Below are positions 13,701-25,815 of a stretch of DNA of 64,000 bases, in pieces. This stretch comes from Physcia stellaris. Taxonomy: Eukaryota; Ascomycota; Lecanoromycetes; Caliciales; Physciaceae. Positions within the stretch are counted from its first letter, which is position 1; each line of letters starts with the position of its first letter. Made by a program: the position numbers and the translations under genes. Location of the stretch: the NCBI GenBank assembly GCA_018902385.1, contig JABSSW010000054.1, forward strand, positions 1 through 64,000, written 5' to 3'. The notes under the pieces are model-generated. The model saw only the letters and a list, made by a program, of their open reading frames with translations. It was not told where the DNA came from and searched no databases.

Positions 13701-15611
13701 GTTGAAAAAAAAAAATCGAAACATTAAACGAAAACAACGATTGACGAAATCAACATTCAGTTTGAAAAAATCACTCGTATTCGCAAATCAAATTCGCTTC
13801 GAAATTTCAATTATTATATTGTTTTGAAAAACGCATTCGCAAAAAAAATGCGTTCATTTTACGAAACATTCATGATTTCATTAACGATAAAAACGAAATC
13901 GCATCGTGACAATTTTTTCGTCGAATCAAAATTTTATCATCAGATGTTCAAACATGTTGAAATCGTCGATTTTTTACGAATCATTGACGTGAAAATCAAG
14001 ACATTACAATCAAAACAAATTTGAAAAAAGATTTCATGAAGTCACGTCAAACAAACAAAAAAGATTTCTATATTTATCACATGAATATTCAAATACAAAT
14101 TCGACAACGAGAAATATTTGATAAAACACAAGATTCGATTGTGTGTTCGAGAAAATTTTCAACAAATTGAACAAAATGTCTATGTTGTTACATTAATTAT
14201 TAAAATTTTTCGAACATTAATGATCATAATAATCGTTTTCGATTTTAATATTCGTCAATATGACGCGATCAATGCATTCGTTAACAACGATATCGATAAA
14301 TCAATTTATTGTAAATCGTTTGACGACTGAAAGAAAACAAACAATGTGCTATTTTTTTTATCGAAAGCATTTTATGATTTGAAACAATTTTCAACATTAT
14401 GATATCGACATTTGTCGATTACTTTTAACAATTTAAATTCAGAACAGATGTTCGACATTGAGTGTTTATTCATGAACGACTACATGATTGTTTTTTTTTT
14501 CGTGAATGATATAGTCGTCATGTATTATTCACAATATTTCAAGCAAATCGACGTTTTCGAAAACAAACTTTTCGAAACATATGAAATGAAAAACATCGAC
14601 GAAATCGAATGATTTCTCAATATTCGCATTACACGCGATAAGAAACAACAAACAACGTCGTTTTGTCAAAACAATTACATCGACAAACTCATCAGCAAGT
14701 TCAACATTGACATGATTAAAAAAAAATCAAAATCATTTATACTCATTCATATTTCGATGATAAAGAATGAGAATAATGTTATTTCACAAAAAATTCATAT
14801 GTATCAGCAAAAAATCGACTCAATCAATTTCGTTGCAACAACAATTCGATCAAATGTAATCGTTGCAATTTCGTTATTATTTGAATATTTTACGAATTCA
14901 TTTAAACATCATGCGAAACAAACGATTCGAACGCTAAAATATTTAGCACACATCAAATATTACGTCATTGTTTACAAGAATCAAACAAATTATACAATCA
15001 TCATTTTTTTGATTTCGTCAGACGCGTCATTTGCAAACGATTTAGATATTCGTCAAAATTCAAATGAATATTGTTTTATGTTTTTCGACGATTTCATCGA
15101 TTGAAAAATCACAAAGCAAAAAACAATCACAATTAATTTCATCGAAATCGAATTGTTGATCATGTCGATGACGATCAACATCAAAATGTGATGAAATCGT
15201 TTTTTTGAATCAATACAAATGAACGTGAAAAAACTCATTCATATTCAATGCGATAATCGTCAAATTATACGAACGTTTACTATGTCAACGATCAAATTAA
15301 TCATTAAATTACGTCATGTCGATATACATCGTCATTAATTACGTCAAAAAATGCAAAAAAGCACGATCAACATTCAATGAATTTTTACAACGAATATTTT
15401 GATCGATGATTTCATCAAAATCTTATCATTTCAGAAGCAAAAAACATTCGTGAAACTGATTGATTTAGAATTTATTTCGATATCAGAATCGAAAAAGAAC
15501 AACGAATTCGATCAATCAAAGATCGAATAGATCGCATCATGAATCACATCGAAAAATGAATAAAACATCAAAAATAAAACGAAATATCAAATATTTTCTT
15601 CTAAAAAGATG

Positions 15612-15755
15612 TGTAAAACTAAATGATCAATCAGAAATCGTCAAAAGCTTAATAATTAATGCGCATTTCAATAACATTAGAGACTAGAAATCATGTAAAT
15701 TAGCATTTCATAGAACAGTATGCAATCAATGACTTATCTATTTAGAAATCTTACA
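15612..15755 (+). repeat. 3' LTR of Copia A
   Basis: 144 bp, same start and end as the 5' copy apart from transitions. Followed immediately by the GAGTT target duplication at 15756-15760. Confidence 0.92.
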
Positions 15756-15760
15756 GAGTT

Positions 15761-16658
15761 TCAATAATTGTTTCGATGTATTGTTGTGAAAACACAATGT
15801 CGTAAATGTTTCTGTTTATTTCGTAGAAATGCTTCGTCTGAAAAAAATTTTAGCGCAAAAATTTCAGCAATATATCAACAACATGCACATCACAACAATA
15901 CAACGAATTACATTATACAAATTCGTGTATTGATTGTATGTGTTATATATATGATATTTTGATAGATATTTATCGATACAGTGACGTTGCGTCGTGTTGA
16001 TATTGCTGTTCTATGATGGGCTCCGAAGTGCATCAGATTTGGGTGTGTGGTGAGGAACCTGAGGTTCGGGTTTCCCGACCGCCAACCTTTTTTAAAACGA
16101 CTGTACCTAATAAGCGAGCCATGGTACCTCAGTGACTTCGCTGGGGACCTGTCAAAAAACTTGGAAGCCCCAACCTCCGGACTTCGCCCGACTCTTCGTT
16201 CGGGGTAAGGTATCATGGAGTCTAGATTCGCGAAAACTCACCCATCCATGGACAGCAGATTGCTCAAAGGATCGTGTGGATTGTAGAACTATTTGTTCCA
16301 AGCCTATACGAGCACTGGGAATATTTTACCAACCCTGGGCCTCAGAGATGGATCCGTCGTATCCGAGATCAATTCCAGACTCGAGGCTGGCGATGGGGCA
16401 GATTTGTACCTCGTACGTCCTATGGTCTTGGAAAAGAAGGTGGCTGAATGCCAAGACGCGGTGGGATGTCAGGCTGAATTTCGGCATGTCTTCTCACTGT
16501 GTAGGCGTTCCTTGTTAGAGATCGGGGATAAGGCCTGTTAAGATTTGCTGATCGGACCTCCACCCAACAACGATGTAATGGCTTCGATGTCAGTCTCGCT
16601 TTCATCTTTACTCCGTCGTGGTTCACGACTAGAGAAGATTGAAAGCTTGACGACTTTG
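15761..16658 (+). other. Host DNA between two Copia insertions, turning GC-rich at about 15990
   Basis: Positions 15761-15990 are AT-rich and hold no gene. From about 16000 base composition becomes normal. In the plus frame from about 16293 to 16541 a coding-like stretch reads through to TAA, and the same frame continues 16542-16652 with a plausible protein-like sequence before Copia B interrupts it. After Copia B, another frame (21907-22010) remains open with coding-like residues. These may be pieces of one decayed host gene, but I do not recognise the family and offer no function. Confidence 0.35.
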
Positions 16659-16811
16659 TGTTACAAATATGTAGAGTGCAACGTGCTTATATTCATAATA
16701 ATATTATTTACCGTACATGTGATGAATGTGAATTATTGTACAGAGTTTGCACGCTAGTCTATAATAGAATAACGTCTTGACATTGCTTTTGATGATGAGT
16801 TTATTTCAACA
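16659..16811 (-). repeat. Left (3') LTR of Copia B
   Basis: 153 bp, TGTTACA...CAACA. It differs from 21754-21906 at about 11 positions, all transitions. Confidence 0.9.
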
Positions 16812-19800
16812 CTTTTTCTCGAATTTGCAAAAATATAAAATCATGATGTTTAATTTATTTCGAGCATGTCGATAAATCGTTGATATTTGAACGAAAATAA
16901 AAATTTGATGAAATCGTCGATTGACATGATGTCGATCGTTATGTATTTGAATTCAATGCGATTTTTTTTAATTTCGTTTTTTACATAATGATATACGATA
17001 TCGACGTGTTTGATGCGATCATGATGTATTGAATTTTCATTGAATGCTTTGACGTTTTGATTGTCAATATTTATCAATATTTTGACGTAATTGTTCGATT
17101 GATTTTGAGTTCGTAAATCAACGAATAATTGTCTGAATCAAATAATTTTTTTGACGACGAATGATATGATCATATATTCGACGACGCAAATAAACGTGAT
17201 CACGATGAATTGAAATTTTGACATTCAATTTATCGAATCGTCGTTTAATAAAAACAAATATGTTTCGATGAATTTTTTGAAAATTTTGTCACGAATTCAA
17301 TCTGCATCGCAGTATGTCTCGATATTTAATTTTTTGTTGAAATTATCGTCGTAAATTATGCAAAAATCGATCGTGAAATTGAAATAAATTATAACACGTT
17401 TGATTGTTTTGATATGATTAGAATTGAAATTTTGAGCAAATCGATTGATTATGAAAATCGCATTCGTTACATTTGATTTAATTTTTATCATTGCAAATAT
17501 AATTGAATTCATCATTGTTTGATATTGTTTGATATTTTGATCGATGATTTGATTAACGTTGAAAATTGAATCAAATGACTTTTTCATGAATGTTCGAACT
17601 GATTTCGCATTTTGTAAATCGAATTTTTTAACGACGCATTGAATATATGTTTTTTGATTAAAACGAATTATGTGCATTTCGCGATTTTTGAAAATGATTA
17701 TATCAAAATAGAAATTTATTGATTCAAAATCAATCATGTCGAAAACGTTATTGAATTCTGTTTTTGTTTTGTTAATCATGATTTTATTGAAAATAATGAT
17801 TTTGATATCATCGATTCATGTAATAATGATAAAATTTTTGAAATCAACATTCGTGACGAATATGCTTTGATTCGCGTCGAGAAAATTGAGAACTAATTTT
17901 TGTAAAAGAAATTCGAACAGACGTTTATATCAAAACTTGAATGATTATTTCAAATTATACAATGTTTTGTTCAATTTGCAAATAGTTTTGTCATTGTCAC
18001 ATTCAATCGAATATTTAACGTAAATATTTGAATCAATGAATTCGTATAAAAACGCAATTTTCACGTTCATTTGCTCAATTTTCAGATTCAGAAAAACGAC
18101 AACGACGAATAGAATTCGAAAAATCATTGATTTGACGACGAAAACAAAAATTTGATCAAAATCAATGTCGTATTGTTGTAAAAAATTTTTGACGCATCAT
18201 TTAATTTTGTATCGTATCACAACGTCATCGACATTGCGTTTGAGTTTGTAAATTCATTTATCGTTCAACGATTTTCTTTCATCGAACGTGAAATTTACTA
18301 AATTTCAAATGTGATTTTTCGATAAAAAATCGAATTCTTTTCTCATTGCTTTTAATCATTATGAGAAATGAAAATTTCGTGCGACGTCGTTGTAATTATT
18401 TAATTTTTTCTCGTCGATTGTCAACATTGTTATGAATTTTTCGAGCGAAAAAACGTCGATGCTTTCGACGTAATCGATCAACAATGAAACGAAATTGATC
18501 GTATCAAATTCAACGTTTGCAATTGAAATTGATTGAAAATCAACAATGTTGTCGAACAAAACAATTAAATCATTTGAATTTGAATTTCAATTTGCGAACA
18601 ACTCACGCATTGTTAAATGAAACATCGTGAAATTGACAGAAATTATGACATTGTAAACGATAAAATTCATAAAAAAATTTATTCGAATTGTTTTTCTGTT
18701 TGAGCGCATTGTAACGTATTTTTGTGAAATTTTTTGAAAATTTTTTTGTTGTTGTGACGTCATTGATTTTTGTATGATAATATTTGAAAATTTGATTTTG
18801 ATATGTGATCGAATTTCAATGTTTTGAAAAATTTAAAATTGAATTTTTTGTTTTTTTGCAATGAATTCAATGTGAATAACAAAAAAATTCATCATGATTG
18901 AATCAACAATTAATTCGATAAAATTTTCATCGAATTCGATGTCAATCTTTGATGTTGATTTGTGATCATAAATATCGAAATTTTTGACGCGTTCGATTTT
19001 CTGATTAATCGATATGTAAATTCGATAAATAATGTCATCGTTATATTCGATGAGAATTTTCTTTTCGACGTTCGATTTAAAATGATTTTTGATTTTTTTG
19101 TTGATGACGACGTAAACGATTGATTCGAATGAATACATGTTCGTCAATTTCGAAAATTGTTCGTAGATATTTTCGAACGATGATTGATTTTTCAAATACG
19201 AAACTGAACGTCGATTTTTGATATACGTTATTGCATGTGTGATGTTTGATCACAAAAAATTCGATATGTTTCTCGTCAATAGCGTTATTTTGATCATGAT
19301 GATAAAAATGCGTTGATGTGTTTCGATTACATCATTGACGTTTTGAGCATTTGTTGAAATTGAATTGAATTCAATGTTTTGATTGTCAAAATAGTTGATT
19401 GATTGCGTGTTGCGAAATTCGTTGTCATAATTTGTACGTACGATTTTGACGTCAATATCGAATTGACGTTTGATTCAGTTGATGTATTTAATAAAACATT
19501 GTAATCATTCGTGTTTGTTTTTGACGATATATATTTTCGTTCAACGTGATTTGTCATCGATGATATTAATGTAATAACGTTCATTTTCAAAATTTTCGAT
19601 CGTTATTGATATTAAATCAGTGTGAATAATATGAAACGTTTTTTCGACATGATGAATATTTTTTTTATTCGATTTTTTTTTTGTTTTAATTAGTTTGCAA
19701 ACATCGCAATGATTATTTTTGCAATCGTTTTGATAAAAATGATTCAATTTTTTTAAATATTGACGTAATAAAAAAAAGCTCATGTGATTCAAATTTCGAT

Positions 19801-21753
19801 GTCATACGATAAACGACAATGATGATGTTGTTGACAATGCAATCATTTGATGTGATTGCAATTTTAAAACGTATAATTCGTTGTTTTGCAAAAAAACATA
19901 TTCGATTGATTTGTTTTGATGTTTGAAAATATGATTTTCAATGTTTCAATAAACGTTTTGTTTTTCGAATGTTGATATTGACAGCAAATTTGCTGACGAA
20001 TTTGACATGTAAAAAATTGACAAATCAATGAATTGATCATTTGCATTGTTGTAAAAAAAAACGAACAATAATTTGATTATTTTTTTTTTTCAACAGTGAA
20101 ACGAATTTTGTTTGCAATTACAACATGCTCGATGTGAAACATGAAAAAATGTATAAAATTTCGATTTTTGCACACGTGAATGTTGACGTTCGAATTTGTG
20201 TATCACAACATATTGTTGATTGAATGACTAATGAACAAAATTTGTTTTCAAAATTCAATCAACGACGTTGATTGTTATTGTGAATTTTGAATTTTTTTCA
20301 AAGTTTTGTCGTATGAATGATCAAACATGTTTTTGTCAATTCATTTTTTGAAAACGTTTTTTGAGTGATTATAATAGCATTTTTCAAAATCATGTTTAAT
20401 GAAATCGTTGTTTATGCATTTTTGATTAATGCAAAAAGAATTGATGTATTCAAATTTTGATGTATTGAAACGAATACGTTTAAATTTTTCGAAACGATCA
20501 ACGATCAATGCAATTGAATCTGATTTTGCTATCGTATCGATGATAACTTTAACGAAATTCAAAAAAAAAATTTCGATTTCGATGAGATTTGTGTTTTCGA
20601 AAATTCACTCGTCACGTTGACGAATCACGAAATAATTGAAATGAATTAATTTGTGCATTTTGAACAACAAAATATTTTGACAAAATACGTCGACAGTGAG
20701 TTTCGAGTCAATTTTTTCGATGATCAATTGATTGTGTAATGATTCGACGATTTTGATGTAAAATTCGACGCTCGCTAAAATGACAAATCGATCAATGAAA
20801 TCGAAAATGATATCGACGAAAAAAACGAAAATATTCTTTTTGAAACGTTTTGTTATTTTTGTTCAATAAATCAATGATGTTGAATTCGCTATGACAATGA
20901 TAAAAAAACGATAATTGACGTTCACTGCATTGAACAAATAAAAAAAAAATTTATTCAAATTTCGTTCGTGTTTTTCGACGACGATAATGAAATTCGTGAA
21001 TTTGATTTTCGTTTTTGCATCGATGAAATTTCAATCGATATTTTTGTCGTGTAAAAACTCGACGATAAACATTGATTTTATTGATAAATTGATTGTTCAT
21101 TCAACGTGATTGACTCGAAAATCGTTTTTGACGTCGATTTTTCAATTGAAATATTGTTTTGATTTTGAAATGAAAACGACAAAATTGTGAATGATGTTTG
21201 ACGTAATCATTGTGATATTTGAATTTAAAAATTTGAATCGTATAAATGAAAAAAAAAAAATGAAACGTATGTGACTCGTGAAATCGTGTAAAACGTGTGA
21301 ATTTCATGTCGTATTTGTTTTTTTTTTCATTTTGTAACAAATGAATTCGAAACATCGATTCGAAACAATGACGAATTCATTGAATCATCGAATCGTGTAT
21401 GTAAAATTTCGTGTTTTTTGAAAACGTTTTCATCGAAATCGAATGATCGATCGTACGTTCGAATTTGACGTTCGTTTAAACGATAAATGACGTTTTCATC
21501 GATCGACGTCGATGTTGATTTTTTGAATTTTTGAAAAATTAAATGACGATCGTTAAAATAAACAATATGCATTTTATTGACGACATTAAATGACGATAAA
21601 CTCGTTGTGAATTCAATTTGATGTTTTCGAATTTAATCGTCGTTTAATTCATCAAAGATTTCTCGATCGATGCATGAAATCAACGTTTGAACGTTGTAAA
21701 ATAGTATGAATCGATTCGAATGATGTTTGACAAACACTGTCGAACTCATAATT

Positions 21754-21906
21754 TGTTACAAATATGTAAAATGCAACGTGCTTATATTCATAATAATACT
21801 ATTTATCGTACATGTGATGGATGTGGATTATTGTACAGAGTTTGCACGCTAGTCTATAATAGAATAACGTCTTGGCATTGCTTTTGGTGGTGAGTTTACT
21901 CCAACA
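21754..21906 (-). repeat. Right (5') LTR of Copia B
   Basis: 153 bp, TGTTACA...CAACA, followed directly by CTTTG. It is the less mutated of the two LTR copies and retains more C and G. Confidence 0.9.
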
Positions 21907-21968
21907 CTTTGTGAGCTAGTCGCTCTAATTCTACATACCTTAGAGAACCACCTCACGCTTGAGCCAGA

Positions 21969-23420
21969 ATGTCAAGCATTGGTAAGATCTCGGCCAACCT
22001 CATCTCAGCAGTGAGCGAAAATACATTGGCTCTTGCAAGTGCCAAATTCGACTTCTCTCTGATTAAAGTAGAAGCTCCAGCGGAATTCTTCGGCCTCGGA
22101 GAAGCTCTTTCTGTGCGGCGTCGTAATGAAGCCGAAGATGGGACGTCTCACAGGACTGCTAGGAGACTCGCCGCTTTGTTCGAGCAGCTAGTGCCGTCAA
22201 CGCCCAAACTGATAACCGCCTACGGGCTTCGGTCTTCCGAGATTATCAGGACGCCTGGAATCAATCCTAAAACTTCTCCTGTTTATGTCCCCTTCGAGAC
22301 TTTTGTTGGAGCTGACGGTACTGCGATGTGGGCCGCAGCTACCTCAAGGATTCCAGCTCTTGGGGTGTATCTACTTGCATGCCTTTAGGCAAGGGCATGG
22401 GACGCTAAAGAAGCAATTTCGGTCTGGGTCGAGCTCGTGGAGAATCGACGGGCGGAGATCGAAGAGGGGTCCAAGAACAATCACGCAGTATCAGACTCGA
22501 GCCGTATGAGTGTACATCAAACAATTTCAAGGGACGAACTGGCTCGGTGGGACTCGAGTGCACGTGCATGGCTCAGGAGCGCCGATCAAGCAAAGGTGAA
22601 AGAGCAAACTCAATTGATACTCATTATCAAGAACTCTCAGCTACCTTTCAATGGCGGTTCCACAACATACAGAAAGGTTGTTGAAGCATGGCAGCAGGCG
22701 ATGACTTGTCTGGAAAGTCTGTTGTGTGGTAGACCGCAAGCGATTTCGAACAAATCAGTCCTACTCGCTTTCTCAGCTTGGCATCTATACCCAAACCTCA
22801 TCTGGCTCGGAAGCGATATCCGAAACGTAAATTTCCATGATCCTTACGTGGACCCAAGAGGCACGGGGACAATAGCTCTTGAGCCCGGATCTGCGACAGC
22901 CACTCGGAGGACGAGCTGGTCTCTGGCACTTTCTCATCTTCGCTACTATGGCAGACCTGTCACAGTCGAAAGTTCGACGGACTTTTCGAGGGTAAACATC
23001 CAGCAACTGCACATTGTTGCACTGGGCAGCATAACATACCTTTGGAGGAGGATCAGCCAGCGAGACCTCCCTACAGTAATACAATGGTTCATACAAGTAT
23101 GGTGTTTCTTAAGTCAAAATGCCACGGAAGGAGCCCTGAAAGGGCTGGACTGGCTAAAATATTTGGCACAGGCAGCAAAGGTCGTCCAGATTTCCATCGA
23201 TTGCAACGAGCCCAGCGCCCTTCAACTTTTGCGCTATGGGCAGCGGCGTGGAAAGCATTTCCTTTCAACTCCGCATTTCGATATCAAACCATTCTTCGGT
23301 CTAGCTTATGATAGTATCCTCCATCCGGCTGTTTATTCTCTTTCAGGCATGGCGATACAAATTGATCAAGGCTTGATAGCGCTACTTCACCAAATCATCA
23401 GCGGCGAGATGGATTGGTGA
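21969..23420 (+). pseudogene. Conserved fungal hypothetical gene with one internal stop
   Basis: ATG at 21969 opens a frame that runs to TAG at 22386-22388 and then continues in exactly the same frame to 23420, giving about 483 codons with normal fungal codon use. The sequence resembles a large family of uncharacterised proteins in Sordariomycetes and Leotiomycetes (recalled, not searched); those I recall are longer, so the 3' end may be truncated. No GT...AG pair that would remove the internal stop is evident, so it reads as one nonsense change in an otherwise intact sequence. It lies 62 bp right of the Copia B target duplication, so its promoter was probably separated from it by that insertion. 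Function unknown. Alternatives are a recent pseudogene, a sequencing error, or a restart at a downstream ATG (about 22506). Confidence 0.6.
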
Positions 23421-23605
23421 ATTTGTGACACCGTCAAAAGCCAAGTCTAAGACCAACAAGCAAGGTCCACATTGGCTATAGAACTCAACCATCTGTTACT
23501 CGAGTTTTGATGACTGGAAACAAACACTGAGAATGAGACCATTGAAGACCGTGGCAAAGGCTTGGATCAGCTTCGTTGTTCACTAGGAGATGAAGGTCAT
23601 AGATG

Positions 23606-24053
23606 TGTTAGATGGTCACTTGATTAATTCATCTAGCAACTTCATCTCTGTACTTCATCAGCTGATAAATTGGGTGAATAGATCGCTCGATAGGTGATAG
23701 GAGTGGTGAAATGAGATATACAGGTATCGTTGTAAGAACATAGAAGGAGATTCACGGAGGAGATGAAGTGACTATGTGGTCTGGGGATGAATATCAATCA
23801 TTAACCAGAGATTGAATGCTTACAGTGATGCGAGATAGAGACATCGAGGTCTATATAACCCCAGCTCTGAACCTCTCAGCTTTGGATCTTTACCAACTCC
23901 TTCCATCTTCTCTTCTATAAAAGCCTTTGAATACATACAAGTCCTCCTTTATCCATTGCATATTCAATATACCTCTATACCGAGTATCTTCAAGGACCTA
24001 TACCTCATGATATACGCAATAAATACCTATAGCCTCGTCAGAGATGATTAACA
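23606..24053 (+). repeat. Possible solo LTR
   Basis: A 448-bp non-coding block beginning TGTTAG and ending TTAACA (complementary termini), with TATA-like motifs (TCTATATAAC near 23850, TCTATAAAAG near 23915), as in fungal Copia LTRs. No matching target duplication is visible (AGATG on the left, GCATC on the right) and no partner copy lies in the window, so this is tentative. Confidence 0.35.
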
Positions 24054-24263
24054 GCATCCATTCAAAACTCCTTGTACCAACCCAACTCATATATAAACTT
24101 GATCTCAACACCTCTCTTACACACTTGAATCGTCCAGGAATATATACAAAAGCACCAACATCTAAAACAAATACTCTCACTCCACATCCACATCAACAAA
24201 AGTACTCACCTCAAGGAACCACATCTCCACATCTCCCGTACCCGCTCCTTTGGAGAAGTATAA

Positions 24264-25815
24264 AGGGAAAGGAAAAAGCAACAAGCGAATGCTAGAGTCA
24301 TCGAATCGGACATAGCTCTGTTTAAAAACAATCCAGACGACATACACAAGACGTTTCGGGAGTATCTTGAGAGCAAGAATTTTGATCAGAAGGATTACAA
24401 AGACGCCGAGAAAATCCTCTTCCAAGACACGTTGACCAGAGTCGGATCAGTAATCACAACGTTCTCGCAAGCTGCACAAACCTTACTTCAAAACTCCTTT
24501 CGGCCGGTCATCGCCATCTTAGATGAAGTTTGTCAACCTAATGATCTCGAGGTCTTGATGTTCTGGGTAAATTTCATCGATACCCTGAAAAAGATCGTCA
24601 TGATCGGAGATCCCAAGCAGCTTGGCCCTGTTGTGAAGTCTCTGTACTCGCAGAATCCAAAAAATCCTTTCGCTCGTCAGATGATGAAGACTCTCTTCGA
24701 ACGACTTCAACGTCGCGACTTTCCAGTCATCTTATTATCGACACAGTATCGTATGCATCATGGTTTATCCAAGCTGAGCAGCGAACTGTTCTACGACGGT
24801 CGCATCAAGGATGCATTGAATATGAACAAACATCCGAAAGCTCTAGAAGCCGTTGCTTACATCAAAAAGCGTTTCGGGAAAACCAGCGCTATTCCACACA
24901 TCTGCCTTTCAGTACCTGACGGAGTGACCTTACAGAGCCGGTCGGAGAGTAAGTTCAATTTGCACAACGTCGTAGTGACAACTCTAATATTACTTGTAGA
25001 ATCTACCAACAGACCGGTCACAAAGCACAAGACTGCACTGCATGCAAGAATTGCGGCCAAGAGGATCATGAGCAAGCACAGTGCCCAGCAGATTATATCG
25101 TACCCACTCCTTTGGGCCGCCCTGCCCCGTCTGTCCATAGCTCTTCAGCGACTAGCAACACCCCAGCATCTACGGCGCCGCCAAACACCACCTTCTTCGC
25201 CACGATCATCTGGCGACCAGAGGAGAGAAAAACATTGCGATACATCGTAGAAAACTGGTCAGAGTACCTGACCCGCGCGCAAGTATATCAAGACGCCGTC
25301 GACATCGCCATTTTGTATGACTCCCGAGATGTAGCAAGAGAACCTCCGTCTTCTAGAGGCTACATTTTGCCCTATACGTTCGAGAGTATGGGAATCCAGA
25401 AAGGCTGCATTATGACTCGGCACTGGAAGCCTCAGGCATGCCGTTCTTCACGACACAATTACGGGCTATAACCACGAAGTTGCCTGTGGACTCAGATAGC
25501 TCGAAGACTACGAAGATGGGGAAGAAATATAAAGGGAAAGGAAAAAGCAACAAGCGGAGCAAGACCCAGCATTTCGCAAACCGCCGTCATTCTTTCGAAG
25601 AACACCGTTCGACCGCGAAGAGAGACGGTACAATAGATCTTGACCTGCTTACTCGGCCAGCTACGTCCGTCTCTGACGGAGCTGCGGTTGGCTTTGCAGT
25701 GGTAGACAAGAAAGACCAAGGTGATGCTGAACAGGTTTCACTGTCTCCTTTGTTACCTCTCGTCAAGGTGCTATGTCTCCTGCTTTGTCATGGCATCTAT
25801 TGTCTGGCTGAATGA
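24264..25815 (+). pseudogene. Remnant of an SF1 (UPF1/NAM7-like) helicase with zinc knuckle
   Basis: The frame open from 24264 to 25250 carries hallmarks of a superfamily 1 RNA/DNA helicase: a Walker B-like DEVCQ (about 24525), the GDPKQLGPV motif III (about 24608) and a motif IV TQYRMH (about 24745). Walker A (GxGKT) and the C-terminal motifs V and VI are missing, so it cannot be a working helicase. Between about 24990 and 25470 a different frame (modulo 3) encodes a CCHC zinc knuckle (C-x2-C-x4-H-x4-C, about 25040-25080), preceded by a degenerate knuckle, then an unremarkable tail. A GTAAGT...TAG intron (24949-24999) is visible but does not bring the two frames into phase. The last part (25438-25815) is open in the third frame. 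Best read as a truncated, shifted relative of the fungal helicases with CCHC knuckles near ZNFX1/NAM7. Confidence 0.6.

Larger units (their letters stand above)
10642..15755 (+). mobile_element. Fossil Ty1/Copia LTR retrotransposon A
   Basis: Full-length insertion of 5,114 bp bounded by two 144-bp LTRs and a 5-bp target duplication, GAGTT at 10637-10641 and 15756-15760. Parts in order: gag-like (about 10825-12500), integrase core (about 12590-13300), reverse transcriptase (about 13990-14650) and RNase H (about 14710-15500). Integrase before reverse transcriptase marks it as Copia. Termini are TGTAAAACT and, in the left LTR, the exact complement AGTTTTACA. Coding parts are heavily decayed with many tens of interruptions. 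A much less mutated relative of its integrase lies at 26686-27140. Confidence 0.9.
16659..21906 (-). mobile_element. Fossil Ty1/Copia LTR retrotransposon B
   Basis: Full-length minus-strand insertion of 5,248 bp with 153-bp LTRs and a perfect 5-bp target duplication, CTTTG at 16654-16658 and 21907-21911. Reading on the minus strand from the right: gag-like region with a Cys/His cluster (about 20340-21600), pre-integrase and integrase (about 18830-19800), reverse transcriptase (about 17300-18560, including a KTAFLYG-like region near 18000) and RNase H (about 16850-17300). The order is Copia. It is decayed throughout with many tens of interruptions. Its LTR sequence is unrelated to that of Copia A, so it is a separate family. 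Confidence 0.9.

Noticed and set aside
10642-15755. Dating the insertion from LTR divergence
   Set aside because: All differences are transitions, nearly all in one context, so they reflect targeted mutation, not time.
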